From DATLYB01 sp964502525 (lineage in GTDB: Bacteria > Bacteroidota > Bacteroidia > Chitinophagales > CAIOSU01), in assembly GCA_964502525.1 (NCBI GenBank), contig CAZCXH010000214.1:1-6633 (forward strand): a stretch of DNA of 6,633 nt, given 5' to 3'. Position numbers and translations under genes: made by a program. Shown here piece after piece: positions 1 to 5,655 of the stretch. The notes under the pieces were generated by a model. The model was not told the DNA's origin and made no database searches. It worked only from the letters and a program-made list of their open reading frames with translations. The stretch's first letter is position 1. Each line of letters opens with the position of its first letter.

Positions 1-727
1 ACTTTGGAAGTTGAAATGCTTCCGCGATTTTTTCACCCAACTGAAACCGCGAAAGACGCTCTTTCCCTCCCAGATGATAAATGCCGTTGAATTTTTCCAG
101 CGCGAGCAGCAAACCATTGGCTGCCGACATTCCTCCCAGCGGACTGCGATATTCATCCGTGAAAAGTTTTTGCTCTTCGCCTTGTTTTGCTTTTGACAGA
201 AACGAATTCAGGTAGCCTCTTCCGGCAGAGCCGCCATTCCCCACCATCAGCGGCATCCGGCAAATTGCCGATGGGGGGTAAATTTCCGCAATCAATCTTT
301 CAGCCTGCGATTTTTGCTCTCCGTATTTGCTGACGGGATTCACAGCATTGTTTTCATTGTAGTTTCCTTTTTTTCCGTCAAACACCAAGTCAGACGAAGT
401 GAAAACAAACGGTATATTTTTTTCAGCGCACAATTCAGCCAGCAAAGCAGTTGCATCAACATTGACGGAATGTGTTTCACCGGGATGCTGCTGGCAATAA
501 TTCGCGTCTGAAATAGCTGCCGCGTGAATAACGGCATCCGGCTTGATTTCTTCAAAAAGTTTTTTCAGCGCTGCTCCATCCGTTATATTCAGTCGGTGAG
601 AAAGAATATCGGGGATGGTGAAAGCAGAGATGTGAACGATGCCGTGAATCCGCCAGTCGAGCTGAGCGGCTTTGCAGATATTCGAACCAAGAAAACCGCT
701 TGCCCCGGTGAGCAACAGTTTTTTCAT
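1..727 (-). CDS. RmlD-like NAD(P)-dependent sugar-nucleotide reductase/epimerase (SDR family), 3' end cut by window edge
   Basis: The frame is open from ATG at 727 to the window edge, giving 242 residues with no stop, so the C-terminus is missing. The start MKKLLLTGASGFLG holds the Rossmann nucleotide-binding motif (TGASGFLG, residues 7-14). HAAAISD (68-74) and TSSDLVFDG (110-118) follow, then the catalytic YxxxK pair Y135/K139 in SKYGEQKSQAE. This order, with an S-(S/T)-D-x-V-F-D-G strand followed by Y-G-x-x-K, is that of dTDP-4-dehydrorhamnose reductase (RmlD) and related extended SDRs, which reduce or epimerise nucleotide sugars in the cytosol using NAD(P)H. RmlD proteins usually have about 290 residues, so some 50 are lost. 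The ATG overlaps the TGA of the upstream TraB/GumN gene by four bases (ATGA), suggesting translational coupling. The exact substrate cannot be told; no other sugar-pathway gene is visible. Confidence 0.88.
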   Translation of the reverse strand, partial: MKKLLLTGASGFLGSNICKAAQLDWRIHGIVHISAFTIPDILSHRLNITDGAALKKLFEEIKPDAVIHAAAISDANYCQQHPGETHSVNVDATALLAELCAEKNIPFVFTSSDLVFDGKKGNYNENNAVNPVSKYGEQKSQAERLIAEIYPPSAICRMPLMVGNGGSAGRGYLNSFLSKAKQGEEQKLFTDEYRSPLGGMSAANGLLLALEKFNGIYHLGGKERLSRFQLGEKIAEAFQLPK

Positions 728-1608
728 TCCTTTTTCCCGCTGTAAGTGGAAAAAACTGGGGTTACGGTAAACCCCGATTGCCGCAGCAACTCAATCACCC
801 CGTTTTCACCGGCAAGATGCAATGCCCCCACCGCAACAAAAGTTGGCTGTAGCCGGATGATGCTGTCCATGCGGTGAGCCATGACATGATTGCGCGAATC
901 CACCAGCGCGTTGTCAAACGACTCGGAAACTTCTTCGCTCGAATAAATTTCGTGAAGGCACGCAAGATTCTGCTGCCAATAGCATTGCATCAGATTTTCA
1001 AATGTAATAGAATCTTCATCCATCGTTTGCAACTGTTCCGCGAGCATGTCAGCCTGTTCTTTCAGGCTGATTTGATTCAGCGCGCCAAGCTGCTCTTCCA
1101 CCGTTTCAATTCCAATTGTTTTTTTTCCGTTTTCGGTCGCGGTTTTTTCAAAGAACTCATCAACGGTCGCTTCCATATCATCGCCCATCATCATTTCGGT
1201 AATCAGCCCGGACGTGAAAATGGGCATGATGTTGTCAACCGCCATCCCGAAAATTCCCAGCTTGTCAGCGGCAAAGGTTTTCACCAGTTTGTAATCATCT
1301 TCGCTCAGCAGCATATCGAGCGTGGTGTCTTTCATCATAATGTAGCCGAGCAAGGCAAAGGGATTCTGCATCATTTCAGCAGTCAGCAGTTCAAGGGCAA
1401 CCGCATCACATTCATTTAATTTCACCAGCACCGAATCGCCAAACTCATGCGCCCGCTTGTCGCGCGAATGCATTGTGCCGTAGAGGTAAGATGGCTTTGA
1501 AAGATGGTTGCCGGAAATTTTCCAGAGCAAAGAGTTAGGCTGTGAATGCACAGGGGAATGGAGCAATAAAATACTCAGAACAATTAAGGGAAAAAATAAT
1601 TTCGACAT
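724..1608 (-). CDS. TraB/GumN family protein, exported
   Basis: A 294-residue protein that starts with a hydrophobic signal peptide (about residues 1-22, likely cleaved at HS|Q), so it acts in the periplasm or at the cell surface. Family marks of TraB/GumN (PF01963) are present: the N-terminal strand with G-T-M-H at 44-47 (usually GTIH), the DAVALE segment ending at E73, the GKKTIGIETVEEQL block around 161-174, the S-R-N triplet near 238-240, and the C-terminal VAVGALHLAGENGVIELL block (258-275) with H264. Length fits the family. The group is related to Tiki proteins, proposed metalloproteases that use conserved His and Glu residues; activity in bacterial members is not established. The start lies 4 bases after the stop of the DUF5615 remnant, and the stop overlaps the next ATG, so it sits inside a tight transcription unit. 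Family call is firm; substrate unknown. Confidence 0.93.
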   Translation of the reverse strand: MSKLFFPLIVLSILLLHSPVHSQPNSLLWKISGNHLSKPSYLYGTMHSRDKRAHEFGDSVLVKLNECDAVALELLTAEMMQNPFALLGYIMMKDTTLDMLLSEDDYKLVKTFAADKLGIFGMAVDNIMPIFTSGLITEMMMGDDMEATVDEFFEKTATENGKKTIGIETVEEQLGALNQISLKEQADMLAEQLQTMDEDSITFENLMQCYWQQNLACLHEIYSSEEVSESFDNALVDSRNHVMAHRMDSIIRLQPTFVAVGALHLAGENGVIELLRQSGFTVTPVFSTYSGKKE

Positions 1609-1612
1609 ACGC

Positions 1613-1973
1613 TTAACGCAAATACTTTCTTTGACGGATTCCGGCTGTTTCGATTACCGTGAAATGGTTTTCGAAGCGGAACCCCTGGCTTTTTACTAAA
1701 ATGAGCAGGTAATTTCCGGCAAACAAAGGATTATCCCCCTTCAGCCGGAAAAAAACGACAGCAGGCGGGTCTTGAATATTATACCTGAAAATCAACCTTC
1801 CGTAGTCCTTATCGAAGGTCAGAATAAGCCTGTCTTCTTTTTTCGCCATTTCCAAGACCATTTTATCTGAAATACTTCAGTGACAATTCCTGAATGCTGC
1901 TTACATCATACCCCGCTTTGCGCAAAACAAAGACACTCGGTGCCGGAAAATTTTCATTGGCAAGAAACTTCAT
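1613..1973 (-). pseudogene. DUF5615 PIN-like toxin (VapC45-like), broken by a one-base frameshift
   Basis: The ATG at 1973 follows the TGA of the DUF433 gene with no gap. It opens a 36-codon frame starting MKFLANENFPAPSVFVLRKA and ending in TAA at 1863-1865. The rest of the protein lies one base further on: SISDKMVLEMAKKEDR, then LTFDKDYGRLIF and PPAVVFFRL, to TAA at 1613. Removing one A from CTGAAGT (about 1874-1877) would read ELSLSISDKMVLEM, which matches the usual E-x-S-x-x-I-S-D-x-x-V-L pattern, and gives an intact protein of 119 residues. The family is a small PIN-like nuclease domain found as the toxin beside DUF433 antitoxins. The second half also has its own ATG at 1861, one base after the first stop (TAA-A-ATG), so an 82-residue fragment could be made by reinitiation. 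A sequencing or assembly error is the main alternative. Confidence 0.85.
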
Positions 1974-2210
1974 TCAGCTTGCCTTTGGCAGAGGGAAATA
2001 GAGTTCGTTTTGAATGCAATCCCTTAAATAAGCATAAACGGCTTTCAGGTCGGCTTCATTGAGGCGCGGGTAGCTTTCCAGAATCATTTTCTCAGTCCAT
2101 CCGTTTGAAAGCAATTCAAGAATCAGCTCCACGGAGATGCGTGTACCTTTAATGGTAGGCTTTCCAAGCAAAACCTCCTTATCTGAAACAATGTGATTTT
2201 GCCAATTCAT
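1974..2210 (-). CDS. DUF433 family antitoxin-like protein (VapB45-like)
   Basis: A 78-residue protein with the DUF433 (PF04255) signature: a leading W-x-x-x-I strand, L-G-K-P-T-I-K-G-T-R-I-S-V at 15-27, the helix LILELLSNGWTEKMILESYP (29-48) and the L-N-E-A-D-L-K-A-V-Y-A-Y-L helix (50-62). Family members are small DNA-binding proteins that act as antitoxins for DUF5615 PIN-like toxins, as proposed for the VapBC45 pair of Mycobacterium tuberculosis. Here the toxin partner begins on the base after this stop codon but carries a frameshift. The gene begins 14 bases after lpdA, so it may ride on lpdA transcription, although a TAAATTTG box lies just before its ATG. The full length and all conserved blocks are present, so this half of the pair looks intact. 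Autoregulation is expected from the family but not shown by the sequence. Confidence 0.9.
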   Translation of the reverse strand: MNWQNHIVSDKEVLLGKPTIKGTRISVELILELLSNGWTEKMILESYPRLNEADLKAVYAYLRDCIQNELYFPLPKAS

Positions 2211-2214
2211 GTTT

Positions 2215-2222
2215 CAAATTTA
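2215..2222 (-). promoter_or_regulatory. Candidate Bacteroidota -7 box upstream of the DUF433 gene
   Basis: On the minus strand this reads TAAATTTG, an exact match to the Bacteroidota -7 consensus TAnnTTTG. It ends four bases before the ATG at 2210, so a transcript from it would be nearly leaderless. No TTTG -33 box stands about 20 bases upstream, where the end of lpdA lies. It may let the toxin-antitoxin pair be expressed on its own, but it is short and AT-rich and could be chance. Confidence 0.3.
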
Positions 2223-2224
2223 CA

Positions 2225-3628
2225 TCAAATATTCAACGCTCTGTTCGCGCTCGCAGCGAGGCAGGCGTCTTTAAATGCTTCGGTGTATGTCGGGTGCGCA
2301 TGGCAAATCATGCCGATGTCTTCGGCTGAGGCGCGGAATTCCATTGCAACAACGGCTTCGGCAATCATATCGGCAGCGCGGGGACCAATCATCTGCACGC
2401 CAAGAATTTCATCGGTGTCTTTATGCGCGAGCACTTTTATCAGCCCGTCAATGTCCATGCTGGCGCGCGCCCTGCCGCTTGCGCGGAATTGGAACGCGCC
2501 TTTTTTGTAAGGAACATTTTTCTCCTTCAGTTGTTCTTCGGTGTAGCCCACTCCCGCCACTTCAGGCCACGTGTAAGCCACGCTCGGAATCAGCAGGTAG
2601 TTGATGTGCGGCTTTTGTCCGGCAATCACTTCAGCCACGAACACGCCTTCATCTTCCGCCTTATGAGCAAGCATCGGCCCCTGGATCACATCGCCAATGG
2701 CATAGATGCCCGAAGCGGTTGTTTCCAATTTTTCATTCACCGGAACCCTGCCTTTTGAATCAGGTGCGATGCCGATTTTTTCCAACCCCAAATTTTCCGT
2801 GTAAGGTTTTCTTCCGACACACACGAGGCAATAATCTCCGGTAAATTCCTTTTTCACGCCTTTATTATCATCAGCAGTTACAGTTACGGATTTTCCCTTC
2901 ACTGTTGCGCCCGTTACTTTGTGGCTGAGAAAAAATTCAATGCCCAGTTTTTTCAGGCTGCGCAGCAACTCTTTTCCCAACTCTTTGTCCATCGTGCCGA
3001 TGATGCTGTCCATGTATTCGATAATCTGCACTTTCGTGCCGAGGCGCGCATACACGCTGCCCAACTCCACTCCGATAATTCCCCCGCCAATCACCACCAT
3101 TGTTTTCGGGATTTCTGTGAGCGCCAATGCCTCCGTTGAAGTGATGATGCGCTGCTTGTCAATCGCAATTCCGGGAAGTGTGGAAGGCTTCGAGCCGGTG
3201 GCGATGATGGTTTTATCCGTCTCAATTTCCGTAACAACATCTTTCTTTCCTTTTACGAAAATTTTATTCTTCGAAACGAATGAGCCATGTCCATAATAGA
3301 CATCAATCTTGTTTTTCTTCATCAGGAAAACGATGCCGTCAGTGGTCTGCTTCACCACATCGGCTTTGCGTTTAACCATCTGCGGCATGTTCGCCTTCAA
3401 GCCTGAAACTTCAATGCCGTGTTCTTTGAATTTTTCATTGGCGGCATGAAAATGTTCTGTGGAATCAAGCAACGCTTTTGAAGGAATGCATCCAACATTC
3501 AAACACGTTCCGCCCAGCGTATCGTAGCGCTCGATAATTGCGGTTTTGAAACCCAGTTGCGCGCAGCGAATCGCGGCAATATATCCTCCGGGACCTGAGC
3601 CGATAACGGTTACATCGTATTTGGACAT
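2225..3628 (-). CDS. lpdA: Dihydrolipoyl dehydrogenase (E3 component)
   Basis: A complete 467-residue flavoprotein disulfide reductase. It oxidises dihydrolipoamide with NAD+ in the pyruvate and 2-oxoglutarate dehydrogenase complexes (and the glycine cleavage system) in the cytosol. Seen in order: the FAD-binding G-S-G-P-G-G-Y (10-16); the redox disulfide in GGTCLNVGCIPSKALL (C42 and C47); the NAD-binding G-G-G-I-I-G-V-E-L-G (181-190); the second FAD motif YAIGDVIQGPMLAHKAEDEG (309-328); and the C-terminal His-Glu dyad in CHAHPTYTEAFKDA (H445, E450). The Cx4C spacing and the HPTxxE end separate it from mercuric and glutathione reductases. Length is normal for the family. It starts 89 bases after the T9SS gene and appears to head the downstream minus-strand cluster. 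No E1 or E2 subunit gene is visible, so it is probably the shared E3 of several complexes. Confidence 0.97.
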   Translation of the reverse strand: MSKYDVTVIGSGPGGYIAAIRCAQLGFKTAIIERYDTLGGTCLNVGCIPSKALLDSTEHFHAANEKFKEHGIEVSGLKANMPQMVKRKADVVKQTTDGIVFLMKKNKIDVYYGHGSFVSKNKIFVKGKKDVVTEIETDKTIIATGSKPSTLPGIAIDKQRIITSTEALALTEIPKTMVVIGGGIIGVELGSVYARLGTKVQIIEYMDSIIGTMDKELGKELLRSLKKLGIEFFLSHKVTGATVKGKSVTVTADDNKGVKKEFTGDYCLVCVGRKPYTENLGLEKIGIAPDSKGRVPVNEKLETTASGIYAIGDVIQGPMLAHKAEDEGVFVAEVIAGQKPHINYLLIPSVAYTWPEVAGVGYTEEQLKEKNVPYKKGAFQFRASGRARASMDIDGLIKVLAHKDTDEILGVQMIGPRAADMIAEAVVAMEFRASAEDIGMICHAHPTYTEAFKDACLAASANRALNI

Positions 3629-3635
3629 GAGATTT

Positions 3636-3656
3636 TTAGACGTTAGATTTTAGATG
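3636..3656. repeat. Three tandem TTAGANN heptamers beside the lpdA start
   Basis: On the plus strand the sequence reads TTAGACG, TTAGATT, TTAGATG without gaps: three 7-bp units with the fixed core TTAGA. A related TGAGATT lies at 3628-3634, one base out of register. The same core recurs inverted across the gap (3704-3715). The exact 7-bp spacing is what marks it out; no function can be read from the sequence. Confidence 0.6.
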
Positions 3657-3715
3657 AGAGGCAAAAGTATCAAAACTGATCGAAGCAGTAATTCCTGGGA
3701 GTTTCTAAAATCTAA
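3643..3715. repeat. 12-bp perfect inverted repeat spanning the lpdA upstream gap
   Basis: TTAGATTTTAGA at 3643-3654 is the exact reverse complement of TCTAAAATCTAA at 3704-3715, leaving a 49-base loop. The right arm begins three bases past the stop of the T9SS gene and the left arm lies 15 bases before the lpdA ATG. The arms are AT-only apart from four G/C bases and the loop is long, so it is not a classical intrinsic terminator. It could be a weak hairpin, a protein-binding pair of sites, or inverted heptamer-repeat material. Confidence 0.55.
3662..3669 (-). promoter_or_regulatory. Candidate lpdA promoter -7 box
   Basis: On the minus strand it reads TACTTTTG, matching TAnnTTTG, 33 bases before the lpdA ATG, a normal distance for a Bacteroidota promoter with a short leader. 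The wider sequence TTTGATACTTTTGC (3661-3674) recurs exactly at 4738-4751 upstream of the next minus-strand gene. No convincing TTTG -33 box is seen about 20 bases upstream. Confidence 0.5.
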
Positions 3716-3717
3716 TT

Positions 3718-4611
3718 CTATAGTAAGAATAATTTACCTCGTTGCGATTTGCCCTCCTCATCAATTTCCCAAAAGTAAATCCCAGGTTTTAAGTTCTCCC
3801 GATTTATGATAGTTGCGACATTCTGAATTTTACTATTCATTACTCTTCTTCCCAATGAATCATAAAGATTAAATCGAAGCGGGTTAGTAACATGGCCTGG
3901 CAACAGGACATGAAACTCGCTTACAACTGGGTTAGGCGCAATAATAATGTCAGGCATTTTGTCGGTTAATTCATCTCCGCCTGTTACTATAAAATAATGC
4001 GGATAACCCCATTTCTCTCCATTTGCTTTATGATAATAGATAAGTGTGTAGTCTCCCTGTTGAAATCCAATGTCCTCATTTGCATTCGAGCCACGAATTA
4101 AACCCAACCCCTCGGCATAAGAAGTATCAGTTTCATACCAACCCTGAATCCCCGCCCAATGTTTATTTACTTTCCTGCTATGCATCAGCAAATCTGAATA
4201 AACAGAATCAAAATGACAAAACGATGTTATTGTGTCGCAAGGGTAAGGACTATGAGTATGATTCCAAAGTTTCCAAAATATTGATGAATCAAGCATGGTA
4301 TAAATCAATGTTGCTGGTCCGGAGCCGGAATTTGTTCCACCGTTTTGATAATTACAATGCCATGAGGAAGTATGAATTGAGTTAACTTGATAGATTACCG
4401 AGTCATTTCTCAATAACTTGCTCTGGACGACTATTAAATCATATCCGGTTAAAATGCAACCGATTGAATTTCCAAGGCTCACAACCTGACGCTGGTATTC
4501 AAATGAATCGCCAGGTTCAAAGTTGTATATTTCACCAATGGTTGAAGGAATAATCTGCGAGTAAACTCTTACCGTAAGCAGGACGATTGGCAGCAAACAT
4601 AAGGCCTTCAT
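3718..4611 (-). CDS. Secreted protein of unknown function with T9SS type A sorting domain
   Basis: A 297-residue protein. Residues 1-18 form a signal peptide (MKALCLLPIVLLTVRVYS, cleaved before Q19). The last 80 or so residues are a T9SS type A sorting domain: I-I-A-P-N-P-V at 223-229, then FNLYDSLGRRV (247-257) and L-K-P-G-I-Y-F-W-E (274-282), ending GKLFLL. The protein is therefore exported by Sec and taken across the outer membrane by the type IX system, with the tail normally removed. The middle part (about 20-215) is not recognised; it is rich in Tyr, Trp, His and Ser, with cysteines at 52, 86, 125 and 132, and has no PKD or SprB repeats. By eye it is more AT-rich than lpdA. It has its own upstream region of 194 bases, shared with the divergent plus-strand island. 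Confidence 0.85.
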   Translation of the reverse strand: MKALCLLPIVLLTVRVYSQIIPSTIGEIYNFEPGDSFEYQRQVVSLGNSIGCILTGYDLIVVQSKLLRNDSVIYQVNSIHTSSWHCNYQNGGTNSGSGPATLIYTMLDSSIFWKLWNHTHSPYPCDTITSFCHFDSVYSDLLMHSRKVNKHWAGIQGWYETDTSYAEGLGLIRGSNANEDIGFQQGDYTLIYYHKANGEKWGYPHYFIVTGGDELTDKMPDIIIAPNPVVSEFHVLLPGHVTNPLRFNLYDSLGRRVMNSKIQNVATIINRENLKPGIYFWEIDEEGKSQRGKLFLL

Positions 4612-4658
4612 TTAATTTTACTTGTAACCGTAAGTTAGTGAAAATATTTTTGGGCAAC

Positions 4659-4713
4659 CGCATTACACCCACCCATCACCTTTTTTACCGGGTTCCCTCC
4701 GATGAGCATGAAG
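4659..4713 (-). repeat. Left copy of an imperfect ~55-bp direct repeat flanking the nucleotidyltransferase island
   Basis: Aligns with 5538-5594 in the same orientation. Shared blocks on the plus strand are CGCAT, CCATCACC, TTTACCG, and TCCG(A/G)TGAGCA(T/G)GAAG, separated by small gaps and mismatches. On the minus strand TCATC and GGTGA can pair around the centre, with one U-G wobble; the right copy keeps the pairing as TCACC/GGTGA. At the right end a further small hairpin, TGAAG-TAATTG-CTTCA, runs to 4724. Strand is given for the direction in which the stem is described; true polarity is unknown. Confidence 0.65.
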
Positions 4714-4738
4714 TAATTGCTTCACCTGAGTTAAAGAG

Positions 4739-4746
4739 CAAAAGTA
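4739..4746 (-). promoter_or_regulatory. Candidate -7 box upstream of the T9SS gene at 4611
   Basis: TACTTTTG on the minus strand, within the 14-bp sequence that is identical to the one upstream of lpdA. It would give a leader of about 120 bases that contains the left flanking repeat. A TTTT lies about 17 bases upstream as a poor -33 box. The distance to the ATG makes it weaker than the lpdA site. Confidence 0.35.
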
Positions 4747-4756
4747 TCAAACGGGC

Positions 4757-4801
4757 GAAAGTTAAAAGGATGATTTGCTGAAAGGCAAAATGCTAACTTT
4801 C
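4757..4801. repeat. 8-bp inverted repeat just upstream of the plus-strand two-gene island
   Basis: GAAAGTTA (4757-4764) and TAACTTTC (4794-4801) are perfect reverse complements with a 29-base spacer. The right arm ends four bases before the ATG at 4806 and resembles a -7 box (TAACTTTC against TAnnTTTG, one mismatch). The position would suit an operator for an autoregulated module, but eight bases can easily match by chance. Confidence 0.35.
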
Positions 4802-4805
4802 AATC

Positions 4806-5018
4806 ATGTTCCAATCTTATCAGGCTTTTGGGGAATTTGAGCGTAAAAATCCGAATGCCGGAGAACTGTCAATTGAGCAAAAACTCTCCATTTTGGATGG
4901 CATGGTAAAACATGCTGCTTTGTTGCGTCCTGATATTTTTGCGGATGAGTTTTTCGGTATAACGGAAAAAATCGAATTCATCAAACTCCTCCATAGTGTT
5001 CAACGACCTGCTCGTTAG
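4806..5018 (+). CDS. Small hypothetical protein, partner of the overlapping nucleotidyltransferase
   Basis: A 70-residue protein (MFQSYQAFGEFERKNPNAGE to LLHSVQRPAR) ending in TAG. No domain is recognised. It looks helical, with an amphipathic stretch LSIEQKLSILDGMVKHAALL (21-40) and a charged C-terminal segment, with no signal peptide or membrane segment. Its 3' end overlaps the GTG start of the nucleotidyltransferase by 23 bases in another frame, the usual sign of a co-translated pair. Small helical proteins encoded directly before such nucleotidyltransferases may be antitoxins, substrate-binding partners or structural partners; that role here is inference. It is not a HEPN protein (too short, no R-x4-6-H motif), nor does it look like the winged-helix AbiEi antitoxin. 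Its tight link to the next gene is the main evidence that it is real. Confidence 0.65.
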   Translation: MFQSYQAFGEFERKNPNAGELSIEQKLSILDGMVKHAALLRPDIFADEFFGITEKIEFIKLLHSVQRPAR

Positions 5019-5544
5019 AGTAACGGAACAACTCGACAAACTTTCCATTCCCTACATGATTATTGGCGGGCAGGCAGTTTTGCTTTATGGCGAACCGCGA
5101 TTCACGCGGGATATTGACATCACGCTCGGAATTGACATTGATGAATTGCAGAAAATGAAACAACTGATTCAGCAACTTTCGTTGAAACCGTTGGTTCAGA
5201 ATTTAGATGAGTTTGTTGCTAAAACCCGCGCGCTACCCGTGCTTGAAGAAAACACCGGTTTGCGTGTTGATTTTGTTTTTTCATTCATCGCTTTTGAGAG
5301 ACAGGCAATAAACAGGGCGACAAAAATCAAGATAGGGAATCACATTGTGAAGTATGCTTCCGTTGAGGATTTGATTGTTTATAAAGTTGTAGCGGGCAGA
5401 CCTGTTGACCTTGACGATGTGAAGAATGTCATAAGAAAGAATCCTGATTTAGACGAAGCGTATGTGAAACAGTGGTTGAAGTATTTTGAAGATATCCTGA
5501 ACAAACCCCTGCTTAAGACCTTTGATAAAATTCTTAGCGCATAA
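4996..5544 (+). CDS. AbiEii/MNT-type nucleotidyltransferase
   Basis: A 182-residue cytosolic protein of the DNA polymerase beta-like nucleotidyltransferase fold. IPYMIIGGQAVLLYGEPRFT (18-37) holds the G-G of the nucleotide-binding turn, followed by R-D-I-D, with D39 and D41 as the metal-binding D-x-D pair. A third acidic residue is probably D92 (LRVDFVF). The C-terminal block DLIVYKVVAGRPVDLDDV (125-142), with K130 and D138-D141, is typical of AbiEii-like and related stand-alone transferases, which move NMP groups onto tRNA or protein targets. The GTG start is chosen because the frame is closed at 4960-4962, no ATG occurs before M21, and MFNDLLVRVTEQLDKL gives the expected first helix. All catalytic residues seem intact. 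The island is the only plus-strand coding in the window and is flanked by direct repeats. A toxin role is inferred from family relatives, not shown. Confidence 0.9.
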   Translation: MFNDLLVRVTEQLDKLSIPYMIIGGQAVLLYGEPRFTRDIDITLGIDIDELQKMKQLIQQLSLKPLVQNLDEFVAKTRALPVLEENTGLRVDFVFSFIAFERQAINRATKIKIGNHIVKYASVEDLIVYKVVAGRPVDLDDVKNVIRKNPDLDEAYVKQWLKYFEDILNKPLLKTFDKILSA

Positions 5545-5594
5545 TCACACCTCCATCACCGCCTTTACCGAATCGCCTTCCGGTGAGCAGGAAG
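5538..5594 (-). repeat. Right copy of the imperfect direct repeat, overlapping the end of the nucleotidyltransferase
   Basis: Begins in the last codons of the nucleotidyltransferase (AGC GCA TAA), so the repeat supplies its stop codon, and fills half of the 111-base convergent gap before the stop of the next gene. TCACCG (5556-5561) and CGGTGA (5581-5586) form a perfect 6-bp stem. Beyond the repeat, GAATCG (5570-5575) and CGATTC (5613-5618) are also complementary. No T-run follows on either strand, so it is not a clear terminator. Confidence 0.65.
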
Positions 5595-5655
5595 CCGGGG
5601 TTTTGCCGTCAACGATTCCGGTAGTGTTCCATTCCGTTTTCTGATTAGACTGGGG

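Noticed and set aside
874..1419. A 181-codon open frame on the plus strand.
   Set aside because: It lies wholly antisense to the TraB/GumN gene, whose motifs are clear, and its translation shows no recognisable pattern.
1955..1957. Asn at residue 6 of the PIN-like toxin (LANEN rather than LADEN) as a lost catalytic acid.
   Set aside because: From memory the LANEN form is frequent in this subfamily, so it is not evidence of inactivation; the frameshift is.
2193..3296. Several plus-strand open frames of 72-125 codons.
   Set aside because: All are antisense to lpdA, which has every expected motif in the right order; long antisense frames are common opposite conserved genes.
4587..4781. A 64-codon plus-strand frame across the gap upstream of the T9SS gene.
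   Set aside because: It starts inside the T9SS signal-peptide region and runs through the flanking repeat; no protein family or conserved pattern is visible.
4987..4992. CTCCTCC-like anti-Shine-Dalgarno sequence just before the GTG start of the nucleotidyltransferase.
   Set aside because: It lies inside the coding sequence of the upstream small protein and has the wrong polarity to be a ribosome binding site.
5548..5655. The frame of the right-hand T9SS protein stays open for 36 codons after its stop, which could suggest a truncated C-terminus or readthrough.
   Set aside because: The sorting domain ends in a normal way at VMKVVKH, and the downstream stretch overlaps the repeat, so the stop is most likely the true end.
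5538..5655. Possible bidirectional terminator in the convergent gap.
   Set aside because: Stems are short or widely spaced and no run of T follows on either strand.
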